A DNA stretch of 64,000 nucleotides from Aeromonas jandaei (GTDB lineage Bacteria; Pseudomonadota; Gammaproteobacteria; Enterobacterales; Aeromonadaceae). Position numbers and translations under genes: made by a program. The notes beneath the pieces are model-generated. The model had not been told where the DNA came from. It was given only the letters and a program-made list of their open reading frames with translations, and ran no database searches. Location of the stretch: positions 798,501 to 862,500 of the forward strand of contig NZ_CP149571.1 of assembly GCF_037890695.1 (NCBI RefSeq), written 5' to 3'. Shown here in pieces: positions 40,910 through 53,370 of the stretch. Within the stretch, counting starts at the first letter, position 1. Each line of letters opens with the position of its first letter.

Positions 40910-41814
40910 CTCCGAAAAAACGTGGACTGGGCAAGGGGCTGGATGCTCTGCTCAGTACCAGTACGGCTGCCCGCCAGAAACAGGTGATGAGCGATCAACG
41001 TACCGAGCAGGCCATGGCCCCCACCAACCAGGGTGAGCTGCGCAAGCTGCCGGTCGAGTGGCTGCACTCGGGCAAGTACCAGCCGCGCAAGGACATGTCG
41101 CAGGATGCGCTGGAAGAGCTGGCCAACTCCATCCGCGCCCAGGGGGTGATCCAGCCCATCGTGGTGCGTCCGGTCGCCGAACACTCTTTTGAAATCATCG
41201 CTGGCGAACGGCGCTGGCGTGCGTCCCAGCTGGCCCGGCTTGAAGTGGTTCCCTGCATCGTCAAGGATGTACCTGACGAAGCTGCGGTGGCCATCGCGCT
41301 GATTGAGAACATCCAGCGCGAAGATCTCAACGCCATCGAAGAGGCGGTCGCCCTGCAGCGACTGCTGACCGAATTTGAACTCACCCACCAGCAGGTGGCC
41401 GAGGCGGTGGGCAAGTCCCGCACCACGGTGACCAACCTGTTGCGTCTCAACCAGCTCAACGATGACGTGAAGCGTTTCGTCGAGCATGGCGATCTCGACA
41501 TGGGCCATGCCCGTGCCCTGCTGGCCCTGAGTGGCCAGGCCCAGTCCGAACTGGCCAAGCTGGTTGCCCAGAAAGGGCTGACTGTGCGTGATACCGAAAA
41601 GCTGGTGCAAAAGGCGCTGGAGCCGGCAAAAGCCAGGGTCGAACCGGTCCGCGATCCCCAGTTCGGTTACCTGGAGCGCCAGTTGGCTGAAAAAATTGGC
41701 AATCAGGTACAACTTCAGCCTGGCAAGCGGGATAGCGGAAAGTTAGTAATTAGTTACGAGAACTTGTCCGATTTGGACCGCATATTGGGCTATTTTGGCG
41801 TGTCGGAATCGTGA
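40906..41814 (+). CDS. parB: Chromosome partitioning protein ParB (Spo0J)
   Basis: A 302 aa CTP-dependent DNA clamp that loads at parS. It has an N-terminal KKRGLGKGLDALL (ParA contact), the ParB/Srx core with the CTP-binding motif GERRWRASQLA, the NIQREDLNAIEEA segment, and the helix-turn-helix LTHQQVAEAVGKSRTTVTNLLRL for parS recognition. A C-terminal dimer domain ends the protein. It is translationally coupled to parA. Confidence 0.96.
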   Translation: MTPKKRGLGKGLDALLSTSTAARQKQVMSDQRTEQAMAPTNQGELRKLPVEWLHSGKYQPRKDMSQDALEELANSIRAQGVIQPIVVRPVAEHSFEIIAGERRWRASQLARLEVVPCIVKDVPDEAAVAIALIENIQREDLNAIEEAVALQRLLTEFELTHQQVAEAVGKSRTTVTNLLRLNQLNDDVKRFVEHGDLDMGHARALLALSGQAQSELAKLVAQKGLTVRDTEKLVQKALEPAKARVEPVRDPQFGYLERQLAEKIGNQVQLQPGKRDSGKLVISYENLSDLDRILGYFGVSES

Positions 41815-41914
41815 TTTTTACGCTTTTTGTAGTAATAAAACATCCATTCCTTTTGATATGGGCATAACCCTGATTTTGCGCTGAAAGCCGCAAAAATTAA
41901 GGATTTTTGTCATA

Positions 41915-41942
41915 TTGCAATAGTGGCCCTCAAGGGTATAAT
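41915..41942 (+). promoter_or_regulatory. Candidate promoter of the ATP synthase operon
   Basis: TTGCAA (41915-41920), 16 bases, perfect TATAAT (41937-41942). It lies between parB and atpI. Confidence 0.65.
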
Positions 41943-41969
41943 TTGACCGGCTTTTAGAGCTGTTAACAT

Positions 41970-41993
41970 GGGGTCTTCGGATCCCGATTTTTT
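41970..41993 (+). terminator. Terminator-like hairpin in the atp leader
   Basis: The stem GGGGTC / GATCCC with a TTCG tetraloop is followed by GA and six Ts. It lies after the candidate promoter and 11 bases before the first possible atpI start, so it may attenuate the operon or end parAB read-through. Confidence 0.55.
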
Positions 41994-42022
41994 ACAGTTC
42001 TGTAATGTTCAGGGGTAGGTTG

Positions 42023-43203
<1,181 letters not shown>

Positions 43204-43252
43204 TGATGCGACTCAAATAATCCTTTTTATACAATCAATTACATCTAAATAA

Positions 43253-43545
<293 letters not shown>

Positions 43546-43562
43546 TAAAGAGGACATCGGCT

Positions 43563-44033
43563 GTGAATATCAACGCCACCCTCCTCGGCCAAGCAATTGC
43601 TTTTTTCTTCTTCGTAGTGTTTTGCATGAAGTACGTGTGGCCGCCGTTGATTGCTGCCATCGAAGCCCGTCAGAAAGCTATTGCTGATGGTCTCTCTTCT
43701 GCTGAGCGTGCCAAGAAAGATCTGGATTTGGCCAAGGCCAACGCCGTCGATCAGCTGAAAGAAGCCAAGCTCCAGGCTGCTGAAATCATTGAACAGGCCA
43801 ACAAACGCAAGGCCCAGATCATTGATGAGGCAACTGTCGGAGCCCAGTCTGAGCGGGAAAAAATCCTGGCTCAAGGCCGTGCCGAGATTGAAGCTGAACG
43901 TCATCGTGCCAAAGAAGAACTGCGCAAGCAGGTTGCTGCTCTTGCCATTGCTGGTGCAGAGAAGATCCTGGCGCGCCAAATCGACCAGGCTGCCAACAGC
44001 GACATCGTCGACAAACTGGTAGCAGAACTGTAA
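43563..44033 (+). CDS. atpF: ATP synthase subunit b
   Basis: A 156 aa peripheral-stalk subunit with one N-terminal helix ([20 protein letters not shown]) and a long Ala/Lys/Glu-rich coiled coil. Length equals E. coli AtpF. The start is GTG. It links Fo to F1 with subunit delta, encoded next. Confidence 0.97.
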   Translation: MNINATLLGQAIAFFFFVVFCMKYVWPPLIAAIEARQKAIADGLSSAERAKKDLDLAKANAVDQLKEAKLQAAEIIEQANKRKAQIIDEATVGAQSEREKILAQGRAEIEAERHRAKEELRKQVAALAIAGAEKILARQIDQAANSDIVDKLVAEL

Positions 44034-44046
44034 CGGGAACGGGGCT

Positions 44047-44580
44047 ATGTCTGAACTGACTACAATCGCTCGCCCCTACGCCAAGGCTGCTTTCGAGTTT
44101 GCCGTTGAGCACAAGGCGGTTGATCAGTGGCTGGGGATGCTCAGCTTCGCTGCGGAAGTAGCGAAGAACGAGACCATCCACTCCCTGGTAAACGGCTCTG
44201 TGGCTGCCGAAGAGCTGGCAAAACTGTTTGTCAGCATCTGCGGTGAGCAACTCGACGAGCATGGCCAGAACCTGATCCGGGTAATGGCTGAGAATGGTCG
44301 CTTGGGTGTGCTGCCGGCGGTCGTTGCCGAATTTGTGGTGTTCAAGGCTGAACTGGATAAAGAAGTTCAGGCTGACGTGACATCGGCGATTGCACTGACC
44401 GACCAGCAGAAAGCCAATATTCAGGCTTCTCTGGAACAACGTCTCGCGCGCAAAGTGAAGCTGAATTGCAGCATCGATGCGTCCTTGATGGCCGGGGTGC
44501 TCATCAAGGCCGGTGATCTGGTTATCGACGGAACTGTCCGCGGTAAGCTGGATCGCATGGCTGACGCGCTGCAATCTTGA
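44047..44580 (+). CDS. atpH: ATP synthase subunit delta
   Basis: A 177 aa subunit at the top of F1. It starts [19 protein letters not shown] and has the C-terminal [22 protein letters not shown] segment typical of delta/OSCP. Length equals the E. coli protein. It lies 13 bases after atpF and 15 before atpA. Confidence 0.97.
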   Translation: MSELTTIARPYAKAAFEFAVEHKAVDQWLGMLSFAAEVAKNETIHSLVNGSVAAEELAKLFVSICGEQLDEHGQNLIRVMAENGRLGVLPAVVAEFVVFKAELDKEVQADVTSAIALTDQQKANIQASLEQRLARKVKLNCSIDASLMAGVLIKAGDLVIDGTVRGKLDRMADALQS

Positions 44581-44595
44581 TTGGGGTATTAGAGC

Positions 44596-46137
44596 ATGCA
44601 ACTGAATTCCACTGAAATCGCCGAGCTGATCAAGCAGCGCATTGCGCAGTTTGATGTAAAGAGCGAAGCGCGTAACGAAGGTACCATCGTCTCTGTAAGC
44701 GACGGTATCATTCGTGTCCACGGCCTGGCCGATGCCATGCAGGGTGAGATGATCGAGCTGCCGGGCAACCGCTACGCTCTGGCATTGAACCTGGAGCGTG
44801 ACTCCGTTGGTGCCGTAGTAATGGGTCCCTATGCCGATCTGGCCGAAGGGATGAAAGTAAAAGGTACTGGCCGCATTCTGGAAGTGCCGGTTGGTCGTGG
44901 TCTGTTGGGCCGGGTGGTCAACACCCTGGGTCAGCCTATCGACGGTAAAGGTCCGGTCGAGCACGATGGCTTCTCTCCGGTAGAAGTGATTGCCCCGGGC
45001 GTTATCGAGCGTAAGTCTGTTGACCAGCCTGTCCAGACCGGTCTGAAAGCCATCGATGCCATGATCCCTATCGGTCGTGGCCAGCGTGAGCTGATCATCG
45101 GTGACCGCCAGGTAGGTAAAACTGCCATCGCGATCGACACCATCATCAACCAGAAAGACTCCGGCATTAAGTGTGTCTACGTTGCGATTGGCCAGAAGGC
45201 CTCCACCATCGCCAACGTAGTGCGCAAGCTGGAAGAGCACGGTGCTCTGGCCAACACCATCGTGGTGGTTGCCTCTGCTTCCGAAGCTGCTGCCCTGCAG
45301 TATCTGGCTCCGTACTCCGGTTGCTCCATGGGTGAGTACTTCCGTGACCGCGGTGAAGATGCCCTGATCATTTATGATGACCTGTCCAAGCAGGCCGTTG
45401 CATATCGTCAGATCTCCCTGCTGCTGCGCCGTCCGCCAGGACGTGAAGCATTCCCGGGCGACGTATTCTATCTGCACTCCCGTCTGCTGGAGCGTGCTGC
45501 TCGCGTCAACGACGAGTACGTAGAGAAGTTCACCAAGGGTGAAGTGAAGGGCAAAACCGGTTCTCTGACCGCGCTGCCGATCATCGAAACCCAGGCTGGT
45601 GACGTATCCGCGTTCGTTCCGACCAACGTGATCTCCATCACCGATGGTCAGATCTTCCTGACTTCCCAGTCTTTCAACGCCGGTATTCGTCCTGCGGTTG
45701 ATCCGGGTATCTCCGTATCCCGTGTGGGTGGTGCCGCCCAGACCAAGATCGTCAAGAAGCTGTCCGGTGGTATCCGTACCGCGCTGGCTCAGTACCGCGA
45801 ACTTGCTGCGTTTGCCCAGTTCTCTTCCGACCTGGACGATGCGACTCGCAAGCAGCTGGACCACGGTCAGAAAGTGACCGAGCTGATGAAGCAGAAGCAG
45901 TACTCTCCGATGAGCGTTGCTCACCAGTCTCTGGTGCTGTTCGCCGCGGAAAAAGGCTATCTCTCCGATGTCGAGCTGAACAAGATCCTCGATTTCGAAG
46001 CCGCTCTGCTCTCTTTCGCCGATACCCAGCATGCCGAGCTGATGGCTGAAATCAATGCCAAGGCTGACTACAACGACGCGATCGTTGGCAAGCTGACTGC
46101 GTTGCTGGACAACTTCAAGGCAACCCAGACCTGGTAA
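44596..46137 (+). CDS. atpA: ATP synthase subunit alpha
   Basis: A 513 aa non-catalytic nucleotide-binding subunit of F1. It starts [17 protein letters not shown] and has the P-loop [15 protein letters not shown] and the signature [17 protein letters not shown]. Length equals E. coli AtpA (513 aa). Confidence 0.98.
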   Translation: MQLNSTEIAELIKQRIAQFDVKSEARNEGTIVSVSDGIIRVHGLADAMQGEMIELPGNRYALALNLERDSVGAVVMGPYADLAEGMKVKGTGRILEVPVGRGLLGRVVNTLGQPIDGKGPVEHDGFSPVEVIAPGVIERKSVDQPVQTGLKAIDAMIPIGRGQRELIIGDRQVGKTAIAIDTIINQKDSGIKCVYVAIGQKASTIANVVRKLEEHGALANTIVVVASASEAAALQYLAPYSGCSMGEYFRDRGEDALIIYDDLSKQAVAYRQISLLLRRPPGREAFPGDVFYLHSRLLERAARVNDEYVEKFTKGEVKGKTGSLTALPIIETQAGDVSAFVPTNVISITDGQIFLTSQSFNAGIRPAVDPGISVSRVGGAAQTKIVKKLSGGIRTALAQYRELAAFAQFSSDLDDATRKQLDHGQKVTELMKQKQYSPMSVAHQSLVLFAAEKGYLSDVELNKILDFEAALLSFADTQHAELMAEINAKADYNDAIVGKLTALLDNFKATQTW

Positions 46138-46179
46138 GCGTGTGTGGCAGCGCAAGCTGCCACCTGATGGAGAGAAGAG

Positions 46180-47046
46180 ATGGCCGGCGCAAAAGAGATA
46201 CGTAACAAGATCGGGAGTGTGAAAAACACTCAGAAGATCACCAGCGCTATGGAAATGGTGGCAGCAAGCAAGATGCGCCGTGCGCAGGATCGCATGTCTG
46301 CCAGCCGTCCGTACGCTGAAACCATGCGCAAGGTGATCGGCCATATCGCTCAGGGGAACCTGGAATACAAGCACCCCTACCTCATCGAACGTGAGGTCAA
46401 GCGAGTGGGTTACATCGTCGTCTCCACCGACCGTGGCCTGTGTGGTGGTCTGAACATCAACCTGTTCAAGGCTGCCCTCAATGATATGAAGCAATGGAGC
46501 GCGAAAGGTGCCAAGGTTGACCTGGCTCTGATCGGCAACAAAGCCTCCAACTTCTTTGAACGGCACGGCGCCAAGGTGAAAGCTCACGTCGCAGGACTGG
46601 GCGATAACCCGAGCGTCAATGACCTGATTGGTTCAGTCAAGGTCATGCTGAAGGCTTACGACAACGGTGAGATTGACAAGCTGTATCTGGTGTACAACAA
46701 GTTCGTCAACACCATGGTGCAGCAACCACGGGTCGATCAACTGCTGCCTTTGCCCGTAACTGAAGACAGCAAGCTCGCCAAGAAACACCACTGGGATTAC
46801 CTCTATGAGCCGGATCCCAAGAAGCTGCTGGATACCCTGCTGGTTCGTTATGTCGAATCTCAGGTTTACCAGGGTGTAGTGGAAAACTTGGCCAGTGAAC
46901 AGGCAGCCCGAATGGTTGCCATGCAAGCCGCGACTGACAACGCCGGTAACCTGATTAACGATCTGCAACTGGTATACAACAAGGCCCGTCAGGCCAGTAT
47001 TACCCAGGAGCTGACAGAGATCGTATCCGGTGCTGCTGCGGTGTAA
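46180..47046 (+). CDS. atpG: ATP synthase subunit gamma
   Basis: A 288 aa rotor shaft with long N- and C-terminal helices ([20 protein letters not shown] and the closing [22 protein letters not shown]). Length is one residue from the E. coli protein (287). A 42-base gap separates it from atpA. Confidence 0.98.
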   Translation: MAGAKEIRNKIGSVKNTQKITSAMEMVAASKMRRAQDRMSASRPYAETMRKVIGHIAQGNLEYKHPYLIEREVKRVGYIVVSTDRGLCGGLNINLFKAALNDMKQWSAKGAKVDLALIGNKASNFFERHGAKVKAHVAGLGDNPSVNDLIGSVKVMLKAYDNGEIDKLYLVYNKFVNTMVQQPRVDQLLPLPVTEDSKLAKKHHWDYLYEPDPKKLLDTLLVRYVESQVYQGVVENLASEQAARMVAMQAATDNAGNLINDLQLVYNKARQASITQELTEIVSGAAAV

Positions 47047-48468
<1,422 letters not shown>

Positions 48469-48486
48469 GCCTCTACTGGAGGGCCC

Positions 48487-48915
48487 ATGGCTGAGATGAT
48501 CTCCTTTCACCTGGATGTGGTGAGCGCCGAAGGAAAACTGTTTTCCGGTCGCGTGCAATCCGCTCAGGTATCAGGCTCCGAAGGTGAGTTGGGTCTCCGC
48601 CACGGTCATGCTCCGTTGCTGACTGCCATCAAGCCGGGCCTGGTCCGCTTGGTGAAGCAGAATGGAACTGAAGAGGTGCTGTACATCTCCGGCGGTATGC
48701 TGGAAGTACAACCCGAAGCCGTGACCGTGCTGGCGGACACCGCGATTCGTGCCGATGACTTGGACGAGGCGAAAGCCCAGGAAGCCAAGCGCGCAGCCGA
48801 AGAGCGGATCCACAGCTCCCATGGCGATATGGACTACGCCCAGGCCGCTACCGAGCTGGCCAAGGCGATGGCTCAACTGCGAGTCATCGATATCGTCAAA
48901 AAGAATTACCGCTAA
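48487..48915 (+). CDS. atpC: ATP synthase subunit epsilon
   Basis: A 142 aa rotor subunit and ATPase inhibitor. The N-terminal beta barrel has [21 protein letters not shown], followed by two C-terminal helices. TGGAGGG precedes the start. It is the last gene of the operon and is followed by a strong terminator. Confidence 0.97.
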   Translation: MAEMISFHLDVVSAEGKLFSGRVQSAQVSGSEGELGLRHGHAPLLTAIKPGLVRLVKQNGTEEVLYISGGMLEVQPEAVTVLADTAIRADDLDEAKAQEAKRAAEERIHSSHGDMDYAQAATELAKAMAQLRVIDIVKKNYR

Positions 48916-48927
48916 TAACGGTGATGT

Positions 48928-48958
48928 AAAAAGCGACCTTCGGGTCGCTTTTTTTTTG
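48928..48958 (+). terminator. Terminator of the ATP synthase operon
   Basis: AAAAAGCGACC / GGTCGCTTTTT with a TTCG loop and a run of nine or more Ts. Confidence 0.93.
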
Positions 48959-49009
48959 CTCGTTGGATAGACTCCGCCGAGTATTTCCTCATGTTCCAAA
49001 GGTCAATTT

Positions 49010-50371
49010 ATGTCCCTCAACGTCGTGATCCTGGCTGCGGGTAAAGGCACCCGCATGCGCTCTTCCCTGCCCAAGGTACTGCACCCGGTTGCCAACAAAC
49101 CCATGGTCTCCCATGTGATCGATACCGCCCGTCAGGTCGGCGCCGAGCAGCTGCATCTGGTCTATGGCCATGGTGCCGAGCTGCTGAAAGAGCGGATCGT
49201 GGCGGCTGATGTCAACTGGGTGTTGCAAGCCCAGCAGCTGGGAACCGGTCACGCCGTCGCCCAGGCCACCCCGTTCTGGAAGGATGAGGACGACGTGCTG
49301 GTGCTCTACGGCGATACCCCGCTGATCCAGCCCGAGACCCTGCAGCGCTTGCTCGCCGCCAAAGCGGAAAACGGGATGGCACTGCTGACCGTGGTGCTGG
49401 ACAACCCCACCGGCTATGGCCGCATCGTCCGTGAAAATGGTCAGGTGGTCGGCATCGTCGAGCAGAAAGATGCCAATGCCGAGCAGCTGGCGATCCGTGA
49501 GGTAAACACCGGCGTGCTGGTGGCCAATGGGGGCCAGTTGCGTCAATGGTTGTCTCGTCTCGACAACAAAAACGCTCAGGGCGAGTTCTATCTGACCGAT
49601 GTGATCGCGATGGCTCACGGCGATAATTGCCCGATTGCCGCCGTTCATCCGGAGCGTGCCGCTGAGGTGGAAGGGGCCAATAATCGGGTTCAATTGGCCC
49701 AACTTGAGCGCAGCTATCAGCAGATGCAGGCCGAGAAGTTGATGATTGCAGGTGCAACCATGATCGACCCCGCACGCTTTGATTTGCGTGGGGTTTTGGA
49801 AATTGGTGAAGAGGTCGTTATTGATGCAAACGTCATCATTGAGGGCAAGGTGACTCTCGGCAATCACGTTCGTATCGGAGCCGGTTGCGTACTGAAAGAT
49901 TGCGTCATTGGCGATCACACCGAGGTGAAGCCCTACTCGGTTATCGAGGGGGCACAGGTGGCAGATCAGTGCTCAGTGGGTCCGTTTACCCGCTTGCGCC
50001 CGGGGGCGGTTCTGGAGCAGGATGCGCACGTTGGCAACTTCGTCGAGATGAAGAAGGCCCGTCTGGGGGTAGGTTCCAAGTGTGGTCATCTGACCTATCT
50101 GGGTGATGCCGAGATCGGTGCCGGGGTGAATATCGGTGCCGGTACCATCACCTGCAATTACGACGGGGTCAACAAATTCCAGACCATCATCGAGGACGAT
50201 GTGTTCGTCGGTTCTGATACCCAACTGGTAGCGCCTGTTCGCATCGGCAAGGGGGCCACCCTGGGTGCCGGCTCTACTATTACCAAGGACGTGGGTGAAA
50301 ATGAACTCGTGATAACCCGGGTACCCCAGCGTCACATCAAGAACTGGGCTCGTCCGGCCAAGAAGAAGTGA
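49010..50371 (+). CDS. glmU: Bifunctional GlcNAc-1-P uridyltransferase / GlcN-1-P acetyltransferase
   Basis: A 453 aa enzyme making UDP-GlcNAc for murein and LPS. The N-terminal uridyltransferase has [19 protein letters not shown]. The C-terminal left-handed beta-helix of hexapeptide repeats has [11 protein letters not shown] and the acetyltransferase His region. Length is close to E. coli GlmU (456). glmS lies 6 kb away, separated by the minus-strand beta-lactamase regulon, instead of directly downstream as in E. coli. Confidence 0.97.
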   Translation: MSLNVVILAAGKGTRMRSSLPKVLHPVANKPMVSHVIDTARQVGAEQLHLVYGHGAELLKERIVAADVNWVLQAQQLGTGHAVAQATPFWKDEDDVLVLYGDTPLIQPETLQRLLAAKAENGMALLTVVLDNPTGYGRIVRENGQVVGIVEQKDANAEQLAIREVNTGVLVANGGQLRQWLSRLDNKNAQGEFYLTDVIAMAHGDNCPIAAVHPERAAEVEGANNRVQLAQLERSYQQMQAEKLMIAGATMIDPARFDLRGVLEIGEEVVIDANVIIEGKVTLGNHVRIGAGCVLKDCVIGDHTEVKPYSVIEGAQVADQCSVGPFTRLRPGAVLEQDAHVGNFVEMKKARLGVGSKCGHLTYLGDAEIGAGVNIGAGTITCNYDGVNKFQTIIEDDVFVGSDTQLVAPVRIGKGATLGAGSTITKDVGENELVITRVPQRHIKNWARPAKKK

Positions 50372-50390
50372 TGCCCGATCAATGAAATAG

Positions 50391-50418
50391 AACCGGCGCC
50401 TGATGGCGCCGGTTTTTT
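50391..50418 (+). terminator. Terminator of glmU
   Basis: AACCGGCGCC / GGCGCCGGTT with a TGAT loop and T run. It also lies just past the end of convergent creD. Confidence 0.88.
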
Positions 50419-50420
50419 GC

Positions 50421-51790
50421 TTATGACTGATGGTCGGTGTCACTGCTCGATGGTTGGGGAGCTGCCCATGTGGTGGCGGGGGCGTTGTAGTCCATCACCT
50501 GATACCAGTCGAGCTTGCGGGTCAGCAGCATGATCAGCGCCAGGGTGGCGAACAGCAGCAGGGCGCCGAGCAGCAGAGCTATCTCTTCGGCCTGCAGCAG
50601 GCTGTAGAGAATGGCATAGACCAGCCCGAGCAGCGCAGCAAAGCCGATCCCCTGCTTCGGGCCACCCAGCACATGGCTGAGGTAGAAGCCGTTGAGCAGC
50701 ACGCTGGCCAGCGCGGCCACCAGATAGGCCCAGCCAAAGCCGAGGTGTTCGGTCAGGGCCAGTAGCACCAGATAGAAGATGGCCTGCCCCATGCCCACCA
50801 GCGCGTACTGGATCGGGTGAGCCGCAGCCCCTTGAGCAGTTCGAACATGAAGAAGCTGATAAAGGTTAGGCCGATGAAGAGCAGGGCATATTTGGCCGCC
50901 CGTTCGTTGAGCTGATAGTGATCCACCGGTTGCACCAGACTGACGCTGAAGGTCGGCAACACACCCTCCCCACCATTCATCGCCCGATTGAAGCGGCTCT
51001 CCATATCGGTGGCGAACCAGCTGGTCTGCCAGCTGGCGTTGAACCCTTCCTGATTGAGGCTGCGACTGGCCGGCAGGAAGTCACCGATAAAGTTGGGGTG
51101 GGGCCAGTTGCCGCCCAGTTGCAGCTTGCTCTCCCGGCCGAGCGGCACCACTTCCAGCTCGTTCATCCCCTGCAGATTGAGCTCCAGATGGAAGGTGCCA
51201 TCCTGTTGCGGCAGGCTGTCGAGAGGAGCATGGATCCCGGCCAGGGTGCTGCCGAGGCGAGCACCCGGGGCAAAGGGGGTGCGCTGCTTACCGAGCTGCA
51301 ACTCGGGCACGCTGTTGATGCCGCGGGCATCGGAGAGCACCAGACTCAGGTAGGGTTTGCCTGCCACCAGCTCGTCATCCCCGGCGAGCGGCGCGCTCTC
51401 TTGTAGTTGAGCGGCTGTCGGCAAACGGCCGGAGAGGGAGAGCCGGGTCTGATAGACCTGCGCCTGATAGATGCCGAGCTTGCGCGGGGTCACCTCCATG
51501 GTGGCCTGCACGTCGAGCTGTTCCGGCAGCAGGTAGTGATAGGTCTGCTCCTGACGGACGAAGCGCTTGCCATCCTGCTCGACCGTCACCGAACGGGTAT
51601 AGGGCTGCACAATAACCGGCCCCATCAGCCGCTGCGGGCCACTGCTGCTGGCCATGATGCTCTGGATCGCCTGATTGCGGTAAATCTGCCGCTCCCGGTT
51701 CAGCTCCATGATGGATTGCACCGGTACCATCAGCAGCAGGCTGAGCAACAGCAGCAGAAAGATCTTGTGGGTGAATATCTGTTTGACCAT
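50421..51790 (-). pseudogene. creD: CreD-like inner membrane protein gene, frameshifted
   Basis: CreD is an inner-membrane protein induced by CreB/BlrA. The first frame (51790 to ~50820) has an N-terminal helix (FLLLLLSLLLMVPVQSIM), a large periplasmic region and the start of the C-terminal helix block (FELLKGLRL). The rest, MGQAIFYLVLLALTEHLGFGWAYL and onward, continues in another frame to 50421. One missing base at 50819/50820 explains it; adding one restores LRLHPIQYALVG. The start at 51790 has AAGGAG. A blr/cre tag lies 64 bp upstream. It may be an assembly error or a real late truncation losing most C-terminal helices. Confidence 0.88.
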
Positions 51791-51853
51791 GACACGTCTC
51801 CTTGTTCTGTGGAGCGAGTCTGTCAGTCTGGCGTGAAGTGGTGATGGGCTTGT

Positions 51854-51869
51854 GTGAAGTGGCTGTGAA
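51854..51869 (-). promoter_or_regulatory. blr/cre tag upstream of creD
   Basis: Minus strand TTCAC-N6-TTCAC (51854-51869) is an exact match to the tag bound by CreB/BlrA-type regulators. A third TTCAC lies at 51833-51837. It stands 64 bp from the creD start. Confidence 0.82.
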
Positions 51870-51906
51870 CTGAGCAAAACGGCGCCATCAGGCGCCGTGG
51901 GATTGT

Positions 51907-52386
51907 TCAGGGGCGGGAGCGCACCAGCCGGGCGGCTTGCGCGAAGCGATCGGTATGGCCATCGATCAAGCCGTGGATAAAGTCGATGTAGTAGATAAGC
52001 TCCGGCATCTCCTCGATGGTGCTGGATGCCCAGTAGGGAGCGGCATTTTCCCCGTTGTCATGGATGTCCGGAAAGAAGTTGGGGTCTGTCATCGGCGCCC
52101 GGCAATCCTCGTCGAGCAGGGTGAAGAGCTCCTCGATGGTGGGGAGTCGCCACCCCTCGCCAAGACGGGCCGCTTCATCCTTGGCTTCAAGCAGCGTCAG
52201 CAGGGCCGGTGTGCCCACGCACCCTTTCCCTTCCTGCCACTCGCTGCCCAGACTGCACACCTGCCATTCGATCTGGTTGAGTCGATCATGGATGACAGCC
52301 CCCTGCCGGGTCAGGCGATCGGAGAGGTCGCAGGCGGCCAGCGCCATGCTGGCCGGAAGCCAGAGCAGCCACAGGAATAATTTCAT
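51907..52386 (-). CDS. Predicted inner-membrane lipoprotein with DUF1566-like domain
   Basis: A 159 aa protein. A signal peptide ends in the lipobox LAAC, with Asp at +2, which in enteric bacteria keeps lipoproteins in the inner membrane. The mature part has the DUF1566/Lcl-type motif WRLPTIEELFTLLDEDCRAP and YWASST, and paired cysteines. It lies between the beta-lactamase and creD on the same strand. Function is unknown; the context suggests a link to the cell-envelope stress regulon, but no tag was seen ahead of it. Confidence 0.75.
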   Translation of the reverse strand: MKLFLWLLWLPASMALAACDLSDRLTRQGAVIHDRLNQIEWQVCSLGSEWQEGKGCVGTPALLTLLEAKDEAARLGEGWRLPTIEELFTLLDEDCRAPMTDPNFFPDIHDNGENAAPYWASSTIEEMPELIYYIDFIHGLIDGHTDRFAQAARLVRSRP

Positions 52387-52405
52387 TTTTGTCTCTTGTG
52401 CGGAT

Positions 52406-52437
52406 GGCGGTCAGCCCGGTGTCGGCGGGCTGACCCT
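52406..52437 (-). terminator. Strong hairpin after the beta-lactamase gene
   Basis: A perfect 10-bp stem GGTCAGCCCG / CGGGCTGACC with a 7-base loop lies between bla and the lipoprotein gene. No T tract follows, so it may be a stabiliser and not a terminator. Confidence 0.45.
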
Positions 52438-52497
52438 GATGATCGGAGCGGGTTGCGAAGCTTTGGCCTCCAGCCCTGTCGTCAGGTTATGTGGGGA

Positions 52498-53292
52498 TCA
52501 GAGTTTCTTGAGTTGCGCGGGCAGGGCGGCCAGCACCTCTTCTTTCGCCTTGATCGAGGCGAATTGCTTGCCCGGTTTCTGCACCACGGTATGAACGAAA
52601 ATGAGCTGCTTGCCCGGTTTGCTGGCCCAGCCGACGAACCAGCCGATCTGCTGATCGCGGTTGAGGCTGCCATCCAGCTTCTTCGGGTAGCCCATGCCGG
52701 TCTTGCCGTGGATCTGCCAGCCGTCGATCTCGCTCACCTTGAGGATATTGGCGGTGTATTGCAGGGTCTGCGCCGAGACCGGCAGCTTGCCGCTCACCAT
52801 CTTGCCGAGGAAGCGGGCCTGCTCCTCCGGACTGATGGCGAGGCTGGAGCTGAGCCAGGCCTGAGTCAGACCGTCATGCTTGCCCGGATTGCCGGAGAGA
52901 TCCCGGTTGCCGTAGTCGAAGCGGTCGACGTATTGCTGGAAGCGCTCCATCCCCAGCCATTCTGTGATCTGCTGGGAGAACCAGACCACCGAGTAGGTTT
53001 CCCAGCGGCGCGGGGTAGTGGTTTCGCGCCAGGCGGGCAGCCAGCCATCGTAGCTCGGTTTGTAGGGCAGCGCCGGATGTTCTTCATCCACCAGATAGCC
53101 GCTGTCGTAACCCATCAGCGCCAGCGGGATCTTGAAGGTGGACGCGGGCGGCAGCTGGCTGGAGCAGTCCCCTTCGCTGGAGAGGGTCTGACCGTTGCCG
53201 TCGGCATAGAGAAAACAGCCGCTGGCGGCAGAGGCCGGCACTGCATAGAGCAGACCGGTAGCCAGCAGGCCGGAAAGAAGCAGGCGAGACAT
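52498..53292 (-). CDS. blaOXA: Class D beta-lactamase, OXA-12/AmpS-like
   Basis: A 264 aa periplasmic serine beta-lactamase. The signal peptide covers residues 1 to ~22. The active site has Ser51 in STFK with Lys54 (the carbamylated lysine), an SVVW motif, the YGN box in DYGNRDLSG and the KTG box in HGKTGMGYP. This is the Aeromonas chromosomal class D type (OXA-12, AmpS/AmpH), known to be regulated by BlrAB, whose genes lie directly upstream. TTCAC elements stand ahead of the start. All catalytic motifs are present. Confidence 0.95.
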   Translation of the reverse strand: MSRLLLSGLLATGLLYAVPASAASGCFLYADGNGQTLSSEGDCSSQLPPASTFKIPLALMGYDSGYLVDEEHPALPYKPSYDGWLPAWRETTTPRRWETYSVVWFSQQITEWLGMERFQQYVDRFDYGNRDLSGNPGKHDGLTQAWLSSSLAISPEEQARFLGKMVSGKLPVSAQTLQYTANILKVSEIDGWQIHGKTGMGYPKKLDGSLNRDQQIGWFVGWASKPGKQLIFVHTVVQKPGKQFASIKAKEEVLAALPAQLKKL

Positions 53293-53349
53293 GGGGCGAT
53301 TCCTTGGGTTGATAAGTGAAAGAGCGGCAGGATAGCGCCGCTCTGTGTG

Positions 53350-53360
53350 GTGAATGTGAA
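53350..53360 (-). promoter_or_regulatory. Compressed TTCAC repeat ahead of the beta-lactamase
   Basis: Minus strand TTCAC-A-TTCAC, spacing one base, not the usual six. A further TTCAC is at 53316-53320, 34 bp (about three turns) downstream. Likely BlrA site(s) of non-standard layout. Confidence 0.5.
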
Positions 53361-53370
53361 GTGGCCGTTG

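Noticed and set aside
43819..46587. A 922-codon open frame on the minus strand, antisense to atpF-atpH-atpA-atpG
   Set aside because: It is a shadow of strongly conserved ATP synthase genes with biased codon use. The product is low-complexity, has no recognisable family, and has no independent ribosome-binding or promoter support.
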